A program made the position numbers and the translations under genes. Below the pieces are notes generated by a model, which did not search any database, had not been told where the DNA came from, and was given only the letters and a program-made list of their open reading frames with translations. From positions 21,817,236 to 21,881,235 of the forward strand of contig CM043801.1 in the NCBI GenBank assembly GCA_023974075.1: DNA of 64,000 nt, in the 5' to 3' direction. Within the stretch, counting starts at the first letter, position 1; each line of letters starts with the position of its first letter. Below are positions 13,501-25,000 of the stretch, in pieces. This DNA is from Chaenocephalus aceratus. Lineage: Eukaryota; Chordata; Actinopteri; Perciformes; Channichthyidae.

Positions 13501-16500
13501 ACACATGCTGTTTGCATTTACATTTCATCTAATCGTAATGGTTCAATATCAGTGATCAAAATACAATCTGTAGACATGCAATATTCATGAATTGACACAA
13601 CAACTGCTAAAACATTTTAAGCTTTTAATTGTGTTGTACAGCCCTTGTTACATTTGAGCTATGCCTGTAATTATCTTAATTAGCATTTGGAAGTGTGTGC
13701 CATAGAATGTAAATGATCCTCTGGATACTCTATTTCCTGGTGCTTCCTTTTTAAATCATCTGTAAGAACGTATTTAAACATAAGCAGATGAGTTAAGTTA
13801 CAAAAAGTGCATGCATACATATTCAATCTATCTATAAGGTCATGTAAGATCTAATTACTTTACAGCTATTACTACTACTGATATTTATTTTAAGCATACA
13901 GTAATAACTATTTTTCTGCTACATCTTCTATTTCATTATCGTGTGTATGAATATATTTCACATTTCTGGAACAAATAAAGGGAACATTTCGACTTTGCCC
14001 ACAACAGAATAACACAGTAGTAATGGTGAGGCAAACATATTTGGTGGTACACATGGTATATTTCACATATTGCCCATTCCTTTGCTTGAACCATGAAAAT
14101 ACAGGGCTCTTAGTGATGGGTTAGGAAAAGTAAAATATGAAAATGTGATGAGCACAAAGTTTGTTTCACACCAATGATATTCTTTCATGTTATTGTGGGA
14201 AAGAGTAGAAGAAAAATTGCTCGCGATGGAAGCCAATGCAGTCTATTGAGGTGCCGCCGTGGTGAATGGAAACCTTCCAGTCATCCCACTGGCCCTCCTT
14301 TCCATTATCTTAAGACCCAGGCTGCTATTATCATTCCTCAATAAGACTATAATGAGAAGCTGGGGTAAAACCAACAAGCGGATAAGGTAGACCTGCATAT
14401 AAACTGTTCTGATCTGGACCAGTCGAAAACATTTTCTCATACAATGTATATAATGCTTTCAGTGAGCAACTGAGTAAGTGATTAAGTGTGCGAGTAAAAA
14501 CTGTGTGTTGAGATTTAAAATCTACTCATCTTTAAGTAAGTAGAAGATATTAAGTTCCCCTCTAGGTCATATGAGCCATGTCATTTTTATGGCCATGTCA
14601 ATAAACAGCAGTCTGAGGCCTCTCAAGCACAGTTAAATCTGGAGGGAGAAATTCTGATATGAATTCAACAGAGTAGCATTCAGAAGGAGAAAACCTCACC
14701 AAACATTGGAGCTACCATTTTCACTGGGGGCCAATAAGAGTGGCCACTTTTACTGGATATTTTCCAATGTTCTCCTAATTGTGTCTACTTGACATAATCC
14801 AGCCCAAGGCTCCCCTAATATCCATAACCATAACCACTTCCCTTCGACCCACGTTCACGCTCCATGTCAATAAGAGCAGGAATGCGTTAAATCAGAATCT
14901 ATCCTCCTGCAGCCCCACATTACTATCAATAGCTGCCTTTCAGTCCGCACGCGCTGCTCGTATTGTCACAGGGTGGGCTGCACTTTGAGGCTCCTTACAG
15001 GACTTCTAAAAACCTGATACCTGCACACGGTGTGGTGATGTGTGTGTATATGTACAGTATATATATGTTATGACGTATTGCAACATATAGTGCAGACTCT
15101 GTGTAGTCTGCAGCTCCCTAAGTGAGAGAGAAAGCAACCACAAACTGGCTTGGGATAATATCCCAGTGTAAAACCACACAGTCACAATAATTCCTTCAAT
15201 AACTACTCTATATAATATTCTGACTCTGCAAAACACAGAGTTACTTCTTTGTATTTTACTTCAAACATACGTTTTAAAAAATGTGTTTAAGTAAGTATTT
15301 TCAGTAAGACACTAAGGATAACATAAAAGAAAAATAGAAAATATGTGTTTAAATTGAGTGTTCATCTGGGAGGGGGGCATATAAAGGTTTAAGGTGGCTA
15401 CGCTGACACAGTAGTTGTGCACAAGAGACTTAACAGTTTTACTTGACAGGCCACAGTGGCTTTATTAAAACATACTGCGATTTAAAAAAGCAATGGGTTC
15501 TAGGTAATGTGTGTCTGAGCGCGTAAGCGAATGAGTTAACTTTGCTGTTCATGTTTGCCCTTTAGCATGCGTGAAGCAATGAGGGCGCAGAAAAGGGGAG
15601 CCACCAGTGTCCGACTGGGGGCCACCTCCGTTTCCAGCAACAATTCTCTTTTTTCCAGCTGGCTGGGTCTAGTTTGTATGGCCTAGCTGGAACCCTTTCA
15701 ATTCTGTCCCACTTGTCCCCGTGCTGAGCTCCCTGCTCCAGGCTTGCCTGCCACCCCATGAATACCAAACAGGCATACACACACATGCGTACATACACAC
15801 ACCAAATACAAGCTGGGTCTCTTTCTGCATAGTTGTATTTGGTCAGTCTTCAAGCCTGGCAACCCACCCTCCTCTGTCTGTACATGCATACGTGTATACA
15901 GTCTGTTTTTGGATGTGTGTTTGATGTGAGTGTTTGATGTAGTCATGCAGGCTCTGTAATGTTCCTTCACAACTTTAGAAAAAAGGCCCACACCAGTGCT
16001 TTTGCATGTTTAAGACCATTAACTACAAATGACTTTCATTTTCTTTTACTGCCAAACAGATTTTCTACCTTCCAGGCAGACATTTGTTTAATTTCATTCT
16101 GGTAAAATGTGAAACTTTACTTGCAGAGTCGGGCAATAATGAACAGTACTGGACAGACAAGAACTACAATTTCAGTAATGTGACTTAAAATTCAAATTAA
16201 GTAATTACATTAGAGTTAGTTATCCCAGTAATGACCCATTGTGTCAACTGCAGGAAGATTAGCAACCATTGATGTGGAAGCTAAATGGGATCCTATAAAG
16301 AATAAAGAATCAAAATGTTCAATTTGATTGTTTGGTTGTCTGCTTTGAATGCTCGTTAAAGTTAAATGGCCTTGTTCACTAAGTCACCACAATAACACCA
16401 AACCCTAGTCTTTGAAAATCAGTTACAATATTTCATTGTAAGACCGCACTCTACATTAGGTCAAATAAAATATCAACTTGATGTTTAATCCACTAACAGC

Positions 16501-17394
16501 TTGCACAGTATGGCTTCTATAGCATTGTCTTATACTTTTAGTCCAGTTCTGGAACAGTTCCAGTGTAGACCTGTCCACAAGTTGTCCCACTGCAGACATG
16601 TGGGAACAACTGCACCCTACATTACCCTATCAACATTTGGAACATTGTTCTTCCCTTTTCTGGTCCCATTTTTAACACAATTTAGGAAAGTCCAAATGAG
16701 TAACTCGAGGTTCCAAGAGGATATGTTTATAAAGACTCATCTGTAACCAGTTATAGCCAAATATAAGAGATAGAAAGAGGTAGGGATGAGGATTTGAGTG
16801 ACACAAATCTGGAGAATAAACAGCAAAAAGACACTTTCTGACACCTCTGGGAATGCCGTCATATTCAGTAAAGGAGGCCAATAAAGTTAGGGAAAGTATG
16901 GGGTACAGAACTGTCCAGCTCGCGCCCAGGGGAGAGATATGTATTAGTGCTCTTATAGATTGATTTAAAAACATTGAATACACATGCACTGCGACTAAAA
17001 GTTAGAGGGAGGGAGATGCAATGGGGACTGAATGCTAGTGGAAATGTTCCTCTAGATGATGAACATAAATCTCTGCTGATCACCTTCTGCTCCTTGGTGT
17101 ATGACTCATGTTACTTTACACCCACATGCATGACCTCACCTTATAAAAAGAAAGTAGGCTTCTGCTTAATATGTGAAGATAAAGATCGTAGTGTTCGGTA
17201 TTTTCCATAAAAAAACAGATTTAAGATGGTATCTCAAATAACAAAGCAAATTACTGACAAGCTAACAGAACAGAACTCATCTTTTGTGTACTACAATACT
17301 GTATGCAGGGATATGTCGATGTAAAGAAACATCTATTAGAGATTCTATCTCAAGTTTACACACATAGACTTTTGTGTTTAACAAAACTGTTTAA

Positions 17395-18007
17395 AGAGGC
17401 CCTATTATGCTCTTGGTTTGACCCTTTCCCGTGTGTAATATAGGTTATTGTGCATGTAAATGGTCTGCAAAGGCTAAACTCACACTCACTTAAAACATCA
17501 TAGGAATCATAAAATAATAAATGACCACACAAGCCACATGTTAAGAAGTGCTAAAAACACAAAACACAATAAAACATAGGATAAAATAGAATAAAATAAA
17601 AGTACACAGGTTACCCAAACGCCTGCCCAAACAGGAATGTCTTTAAATTACTTTTGAAAGAGTCAACAGAGTAGGCGGACCGTAGGTGAGCGGGCAGAGC
17701 GTTCCATAGCTTAGGAGTCGCGGCCTCGATCACCACGGGTCTTAAGGTGAGTACGTGGGACAGACAGTAGACTGAGCATGTGTGATCTGAGAGAGCGAGC
17801 TGATGTATACGGATGAATTAGGTCGTGATGGGCTAAGGGTGGGATATTTCTAAATGCTTGACCAACCACAACAGAGCAGGCCAGCTAACCAATCAGAGCA
17901 GACTGGGCTCTTGTGAAAAGAGGTGCTACAGCACAGCACTTTTCACATGACACAGTAGAGGCACAACATACAAATGTTAACCTGAAAAAAAGCATATTAT
18001 GTCCTCT
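17395..18007. mobile_element. piggyBac-type MITE with TTAA target
   Basis: The left end reads AGAGGCCCTATTATGCT and the right end reads AGCATATTATGTCCTCT, an imperfect inverted pair. TTAA flanks both ends (17391-17394 and 18008-18011), the target of piggyBac elements. The interior has no transposase. A part at about 17600-17830 (beginning near 17680 with GCGGGCAGAGCGTTCCATAG) resembles another common fish repeat and may be a separate insertion. Confidence 0.65.
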
Positions 18008-18696
18008 TTAAAAAATGAAGTTCGATCTCAGGAATGTTGTGTTTGTTAGGTATAGTTAAACTATCATACTTGCTGTGAAAACTGTACAAATACAAATATT
18101 CCAAAATAGACAAAGGCAACATGCTAACTGTTGATGTAACTGCAGTATTCAGTATTATGACATATCTGGCAGTTATCCATAAAAGTATCTTTGTATTTTG
18201 AACATCCAAACTAAAATGTTATAAAACACAAGGGGTGTGGTAGTACTCACAGCATGTGAGTCCAGCAAATCACCATTTTATCAACTACTTTCTGTATTTT
18301 CATCATAGTAAATGTGGAATTTATAATATCCCCCTGCAGTCAAAACCTAAACAACAATGGTGACTTTGAGTTGCCTTGCTTTTTTGGAAAATTAGTCAAT
18401 CTCTAGCCTCAGCTCAGCCTGCATTTATTTGGGGAGGGGGACTGTTTTTTTTTTTGTATAAACATTGTTTTTCTCTGAATAGTTTCAACCCTGTGCAAAC
18501 ATTAGGGCTGTGTGCCGGGTTCTTTGTTGCACCGATGGAAAAAAAATTGCTCAGAACCCACAAGCAGCCTTTAAAACCCTTCCAATCAATACAGTGAACA
18601 TTGCCAAAGTATATGTGTAAAACAAAGATGTTAAACAAAAAGCTTTGGACGTTCTTTGCTTTTGCCATTAAAGCTGCTTTTTCAGTGTGTACTCAC

Positions 18697-19400
18697 CGTG
18701 GCGGTGATGAGTGGGCCATGGAGCTGTGCGTAGAGCAGGGCCTCATTAACGTGGTCCCTGACCCCCAGAAGGGCTAATTCCAGACTGTGGTGTCCCGCCA
18801 TGGCGTGGGTCAGTTGCTCCAACAGGCTGGTATACCTCCTCCAAGGCTGATCCAGCTCCGACACGCTGGCCAAGCAGCCCCGCATTACATTCAGACAGTA
18901 TCCCACGCAGGGCTTGATGAGCGTCAGTCCCCTGCAGTGGGAGCAGTACACCATCTTCACCAGGCCCTTCACACACTCTTTGCTCATGCTGACATGTTCG
19001 GTGGCATTCATCACCTCCAGACCCTCCTCCAGGGCCAGGCCGAGCTGTCTCCCGGCTCCCAACGCCTCGGCCATTTCCTGGGCCATGACGGCTGGATGAC
19101 TCCCGAAAGGGTTGACATCCTGCCTGATCATACGGAGACAGTCGCCCATTTCAATGCCCACCATCATGTTGCCTTCGATGCCTGGATTGATGAGCCTTGT
19201 GTAGACGAGTGGGAAGAGGTTGTTGAAAAATTGGTGAACTGACGCCTCCACTGACACGTTGGCCCCACGGAGGTAGAGGGACAGTGAGGCGAAGAGCTGG
19301 TTAACATGGGGGAGAGCATGGCGGGACAGGGATGGGTAGGTTCCCTCTAACAGAGAGCTCAGGTGGCCCTGAGAGAAGGATAGCAGGTACTGGAACATGT
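18697..19400 (-). CDS. gpc5: glypican-5 exon 3 (core domain)
   Basis: A 704-bp exon encoding about 235 residues, the largest part of the glypican core. Acceptor: tttctcttcttgcag before 19400; donor GTGAGT at 18696. It enters in phase 1, completing an Asp codon (G from exon 2 plus AC), and leaves in phase 0. Landmarks in order: NVSVEASV with an N-glycosylation sequon, LFPLVYTRLINPGI, DCLRMIRQDVNPFGS, EVMNATEHV with a second sequon at the site where GPC3 and GPC5 carry one, CVKGLVKMVYCSHCRGL and KPCVGYCLNVMRGCLA. It holds seven cysteines, numbers 5 to 11. The frame stays open upstream to a Met inside the intron, but that Met is intronic and is not a start. No frameshift or stop lies inside the exon, so the locus looks functional. 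Best match GPC5; GPC3 less likely. Confidence 0.95.
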
Positions 19401-20269
19401 CTGCAAGAAGAGAAAATATAGAAACACAGAGATTAGAGAAAGAAGGAAATAAAAGGTTGGATTGACATTTCATTGGAGAATAATATTGAAAATCCTTGAT
19501 GACATGATTTACAAGTTCTCCATGAAGTAATGATCATGGCATCAACATGCAAACACATATCCAACCCTGGCCCCTAACCACTTAAGCTTGGCTTGAGTGT
19601 ATCAGTAAGTTGGGTTGAGAAAACAGTGTCAAGTTTTCCTATAATGTGGATGGATGTTATTTTGAAGGATGTCATCACCTGTATCAGAGAATGTATGCCT
19701 GTCTACAGAATAATAGAGAGAGGCTGGGGGGGATAGAGAGAGAGAGAAAGAGATTTGCATTGTCTGTGGCAAATAAAGTGTATTCCAGATTCTCCATGGG
19801 CTTGTGACAGCCACCAGGCTTCCAGTTCTTATGTTGTCATTTCCTGGTGAGCAAAAGAAGCTGTAATGCCTTACAGCTTCACGTCAATGATGTCAGTGCA
19901 GAGGCTGATTAGTGCCAAACAAGTGCCACTACACACTTAGCAAGTTACTGTTACAGGGTGTAAGAGGTTGAAGCAAAGGGCAGTGGGGAAAAGAAAGACT
20001 AGAAATGTAGAACAACAGCTTGTCTCTTTTTCCCCGGTAATTTGTTGTCCTTTTTTCTCCAAATATACCCATAGCCCATCCCTATTTCATTGCTCAGTGA
20101 TATGTTTTTCCTTGAAGAGGGAACTTTAAGAAAGTCATGGATATATTTTCATAAAAAAAGATCACAGGAACATCAAAATGTGTGATCTTGCTTATATTAC
20201 CCACCATCTTCTTACCTTTCTATCCTCAATTCTTTAATAACCTTCCCCACAATCTGTGTGTGATATGTT

Positions 20270-20480
20270 TACACAGTCACGTGTGGGGACTCGCCTCCCT
20301 TATGGGGACACATTGGAGGTCCCCATGAGGGGAATCATTAATTTTAGGGTGAAGACTTGGTTAGGTTTAGGATTAGGGTAAGGTTAAGGGTAAGGGTAAG
20401 GGTTAGGGTTAGGCATGTGTTGGTTATGGTTAAGGTTAGGATAAGTCTCCAGGAAATGCATGTAAGTCAATGTAATGTCC
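20270..20480. repeat. dispersed fish repeat with TTAGGG-like units
   Basis: The segment pairs GGGGAC and GTCCCC motifs at its two sides and contains about 70 bases of degenerate GGTTAGGG / GGGTAAGG units (about 20355-20425) resembling interstitial telomeric repeat. It runs into the GT array at 20501. The association of such units with a GT array is one I recognise as common in fish genomes; the family name is unknown to me. Confidence 0.6.
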
Positions 20481-20499
20481 CCTGAGGTGATGTATACAT

Positions 20500-20500
<1 letters not shown>

Positions 20501-20578
<78 letters not shown>
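20501..20578. repeat. (GT)39 microsatellite, left arm of an inverted pair
   Basis: A perfect GT run of 39 units. It is followed by CTGGGGTG, whose reverse complement is nearly matched by the bases that precede the AC run at 20692. Confidence 0.97.
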
Positions 20579-20579
<1 letters not shown>

Positions 20580-20690
20580 TGGGGTGTGATGCCAGCTTAT
20601 AAGCATGACCGAACATGAAGGAGCAGTAGCAACTGTACAGAAATTGAGACATGAAAAGGAGGGTGCCAACAAACCACCCACCCACCCCCA

Positions 20691-20691
<1 letters not shown>

Positions 20692-20759
<68 letters not shown>
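20692..20759. repeat. (AC)34 microsatellite, right arm of an inverted pair
   Basis: A perfect AC run, preceded by CACCCCCAG. With the GT run about 113 bases to its left it forms a possible long hairpin. Confidence 0.97.
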
Positions 20760-20761
<2 letters not shown>

Positions 20762-21317
20762 TACATACATTCATAAAATGTGGACGGTGTTTGACAATTG
20801 TACTGCTAACCAAATGTTACTAACCATTATGCCATTAACCATAACAGTTTGCTGACTTAAGATTAAAAAAAACTTTGATTGATGCTAACATTTAAATATT
20901 CATTCATAAGTCTACCTCTCGCATAGTGAATCTATATTTGCAGAGTGATTGGTACCAAATGTGTATGTGTGTGTTAGTGTGTATGCCTGTGTGTTTCCAG
21001 CCCCTCCCAGCTCACAGACAGAAGGATAACAACAGTCATATACTCCTCAACAGCTGCACTAATATGGCCGCTGTCTGTGACACAGGGGGACTCCCCACCG
21101 GCCAGCAAAAGGCACAACTCATTTATAATGCACCAGAGAGCTCCATCGTCATGACCAGACCTGCTCGTGCACGCATGACATTCGAAGTTGTAGCCTATGA
21201 GATGAGCTTTACAGAGCGTGACAGCGTGCGACAGAAATAAAGCAGGCAGACAGGACAAGTAACGGGCTGTTAGGGATTATTACTGTAAAGCGAAGGGTGA
21301 CAAGCGGTTGCCTGACT

Positions 21318-22056
21318 GAGACCCCGGGCGGCGGTGGATCAGGGGGGAAATGGGTGTGTACCGATCAGAGGGTCAGTGGTTCGATCCCAAAATCCCTGCT
21401 GTCAGTACAGTATGTCAATGTGTCTTGAGCAAGATACTCTACAGCAGGGGTGTCCGAAATACGGCCCGGGGACCAAATGCGGCCCACGGTCCATTTTGAA
21501 ACGGCCCTCAGCTAATTCAAAAAGTATAATGGAGTATGGCCCACAAATGAACTTGTGCTTGTCATATATTGTACTTCTTAAATACAAATGTAAAGATATA
21601 TTACATAGCCCACTTTTCATATACATTCTGTCAATTCAAGTTGGAAAAAATGTCGAACAAATCTTAGTTGAAAGAAAAAAGCCCAATAACTTCATTACAT
21701 AACAAGCTTGAAATCTACCCTTCATATTTCCTCTTTTTGTAAGCAATATGAGGCTTCAGTTTGAAGGAATGAGCTGTCAACACACTAAAGTAAACCCGCT
21801 GGAGAGCTGTGATGTAGGCTGGTGTGTTTCTTAAAGCATGTTCAAGTATGAAGCATAATTGACCTACATTTGATTGATTTTTCTGACTTATAACTTACCT
21901 TATGAGCCAATAAACCTCTAGTGAGTGGCCCAGCCCTTCCTATATTTTCTGTATGTGGCCCTCAGTGAAAAAGGTTTGGACACCCCTGCTCTACAGCATT
22001 GAAGTGGATGCCGCTTTGGATAAAACAGTGAGCTAAATGACATGTAATGTAATGTG
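21318..22056 (+). mobile_element. tRNA-derived SINE interrupted by a hAT
   Basis: The head carries a pol III B-box (GGTTCGATCCC at about 21379-21389) within GATCAGAGGGTCAGTGGTTC. The body includes the fish-typical GTCAATGTGTCTTGAGCAAG, and after the interruption GCTTTGGATAAAA then GCTAAATGACATGTAATGTA, ending in an ATGTA tail. The hAT at 21445-21988 splits it cleanly. Ends are approximate. Confidence 0.75.
21445..21988. mobile_element. non-autonomous hAT transposon in a SINE
   Basis: It begins CAGGGGTGTCCGAAATACGG and ends AAGGTTTGGACACCCCTG, an inverted pair. Both sides carry CTCTACAG (21437-21444 and 21989-21996), an 8-bp duplication with central TA, as for Buster-type hATs. The 544 bp contain several GGCCC motifs near both ends and no transposase. 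Confidence 0.9.
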
Positions 22057-25000
22057 AAGTTCCAAGATGACCAGCTGAAAACAATACAAAAAGAGGAAAG
22101 AAACGAGAGAAAAAAGAAAACCGAGCAAAAACAAGATTAGATTTGCAGAGAAGAAACAATTTCATTTCCACTCAGTATTTCTTTCCTAAGCCCGAGGGGC
22201 TGCAGAGTTGGTATCAGTGGGGGGTCCACATGCTTGCCTTCCAGTCAGACATTTACACCACAAGATGTACCCACAAGCTGAGGTTACACTGCATTATATA
22301 ATGTTATTATTACATTATCAAGCTCAGAAATATCATGGTTTAATGTTACTCTCTTTGAGCAGGCCAAAACAAAACTAGACTACTCTAGAAGAAAATCAAG
22401 TTTTCTCAAAAAGACTCAATAATATTTCTTATGCTTCTCAATAGCACCATGACTGGATATTTCAAAGAGTTTCTAACAGGATCATTAAATCCTCAAGACA
22501 TTCCATACTTGTTAAAAAATCATATTCTTATTTGCCAAGAGAATGACACGGAGAGAGAACACGAAAGAGGAGAAAAGGGGAGGGTGGGAGATTGCCAGGA
22601 AAAATGGAATAAAAAGAAGCGACTGAACTCTTGAACAAGTAAAAACAACTACTGTAAAAGTGGACTCCACCTTGAGAACATGCTCTGACATCTGGATTCA
22701 TTTGGCCCCTGGGTCCGGAGAACTTCCCTGTGTCTCCATGGCTGTTACTTCAAACATGTCCTTCTCTGAATATACAAAAGAAGAACCAGAGTGCACCTTT
22801 CTTCCTCTCTACACTTCCTCTAACAAACAAAAAACCGGATCCCATGTTTCATTCATTTTCAACATCAGATATGTTCTGTTCTCAATCATCCCACACTCAA
22901 AGTTAATCCGGTTTCTCATTTTGAGATAAATCAAGTGCAGTTGTTGTGGTTTTCTGTCCAGTTTCCATTTCTGGGAAACATGGTGATAACAAAAAAACAA
23001 GAAACCAGCAAAAGCCCTAACTACGATTGCATGATATTCAATTGGGTTGTATTGTTCTGGCGGACCACAGTGTCTGAATCTGAATCAACTCCATTCAGAC
23101 ACACAGTGGTGGGTGGCTATCATTATAATTTCACATACTCCCATGGGTAATCCTTTTGGGAAATGAAGTCTGGCTGGATTGAGGCTGTTTTGCATGGAGC
23201 AATTATCTTTAATTTCCGAGGAAGTTCTCAAAACTCACTGACATTGACAAAAAACACTAATTGTCAAGCTAACTATACAGGAATAAAGGAAGAGGCTTGC
23301 TTTGTCTGTGGCCTTGTGGGGTTAATCTGACATGGGATAAACAAGGTATTAAAACGGATAAAAAAGCAACAGTGGCAAAGCAGAGGAGGCCTTTGTCCTG
23401 CAGGGGCCTACACTATATTTTGACTCTGGCTTGGGGTATTGACCATATCTTTCCTCCAATGCTATGCCAAGGCCACTCTCTGAGATCACTGGGTTCAATC
23501 ATAAGAAGCTATTTCCACTTTTCATTCTGTATGGCAACCCAATGTTTTACTGGCACAATTAGTGTCGCCATGGTGAAGCTGCCAAAATCACTGAGACGAA
23601 ATAAGCTCGGTGGCAGCTCTGTGATTTAAGTCACAACTATAGTGTTTTCCGCCTTTGCTACCCAGCAGTCCCTGATGTCTAAGCCACTCTCACACTGAGA
23701 GACATGCATATATGCGTGAGTACTTAACACAGTCTGAGTAGGTATTTAAGGCCAAGGCTTCATTTGTTGCCAAATTGCAGCATAGACAGCCATGTGGCAC
23801 CAGACAGTTATTACAGACCAACATGCTAAATGTGCATTCAGGGGTTGGTTTGACAAACAGACTGTACTTTATGATGGGAAGTAGAAGTGGTAGTACTAGT
23901 AATAGAATATGATGAAGTTATTGTAATTGTAGTGGTTGTGGAAAGTTATGAATTAATATGTATAGCCCCAATGTGTAGCATTTGAGCATTTCTGACTTTG
24001 GTGACTCCTAGTGGTTATATCAAAAATACATTGTAGAGACAGCAACGCCTTTAACTCCAGAGCAACTACACATTTAATCAGATTCATGTGTGCAGTCTTT
24101 ACAGTATGGCAGTCCAAAAGATTCACGGAGAAAACATTTTTGGATCCATTCTACTGATCAATATGAGTCCATCTATGTGCATTTCTGGAGATGTATGTTC
24201 TCCCTTTAGATAAAGACAACACATGTTTTTGAATGTTACCTATGGTTTAGAAAGTTGTGACATTTACTTTGGGAAATGGTCCATCAAGTTCCAATTGTAA
24301 TGCAAATAAGCCTTGACATTTAATACACAGCTAAAGTAACAACTCATTAACAATTATGAACCCTACTGAATGTGTAAACTAAGGTTAGCTTTATCAGATG
24401 ATTGGTAAAATGTAAAAACAAAGTGTGGAGTGGATTTCTTATGAATCCAGATATTTTGATTGAGAACATAGAAAACAGTTTGTGTGGCCCTGGAACCTTT
24501 ACTGCCCTAAACCAGTTGCATATCCCTAAATTAGAGTGTTTAACTGGTTATGTGCCATAAGGGAGACAGCATCTTTCAATATGTGTGAGTATGAGTGTAT
24601 GTATTATATGTCCGTATTTTTAAGTACGCGCCTGTAGGCCTGCAGAGGAGAGTGTGTATATGTGCTTGCTGGAAGATGTGGTCATATTGTGATAATGAGG
24701 TAGGAGACTGTGCTCATACCATGGAGCTGTGGGCCCTTCCTATCTTGGCAATCAGTCCTGGCTGGACCTCACCAGCCACCTTCTCAGGCAAAGCATTTTA
24801 ATCCCACCACAGGCTTGGGTTTCAGACAGGTCACCCCACAGATATATGACATAGTGACACATGTGTAGATTACATATCCTTGTTTTAATTAGTAGAAATA
24901 CAGTACATAAGGCAATCTCACACTCAGCACTGGTGATCTTAGGTTACAGGAGGGGGCTGCAGAGTCACACAATCTCCCAGCCCTTAACCTTTCAGCAAAC

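Larger units (their letters stand above)
5152..18696. other. gpc5 intron 3
   Basis: A 13.5-kb intron between exons 4 and 3. Apart from a SINE-like unit near 10.4 kb and a MITE at 17.4-18.0 kb it holds only AT-rich unique sequence and short TG/TA runs (for example 8538-8576 and 15039-15068). A 172-residue open frame on the minus strand at 11623-12141 has one hydrophobic stretch but no recognised domain; I do not call it a gene. Confidence 0.6.

Noticed and set aside
19401..19473. Start codon 24 residues upstream of exon 3 (MKCQSNLL)
   Set aside because: It lies upstream of the acceptor in intron 2; exon 3 begins at 19400 with the second base of an Asp codon.
20355..20425. Interstitial telomere from a chromosome fusion
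   Set aside because: The TTAGGG-like units are few and degenerate and belong to a common dispersed repeat; nothing else suggests a fusion point.
20436..20823. Cys-Val and Thr-His repeat proteins at 20.4-20.8 kb, and similar ones at 0.4-0.7 kb
   Set aside because: Translations of GT/AC microsatellites.
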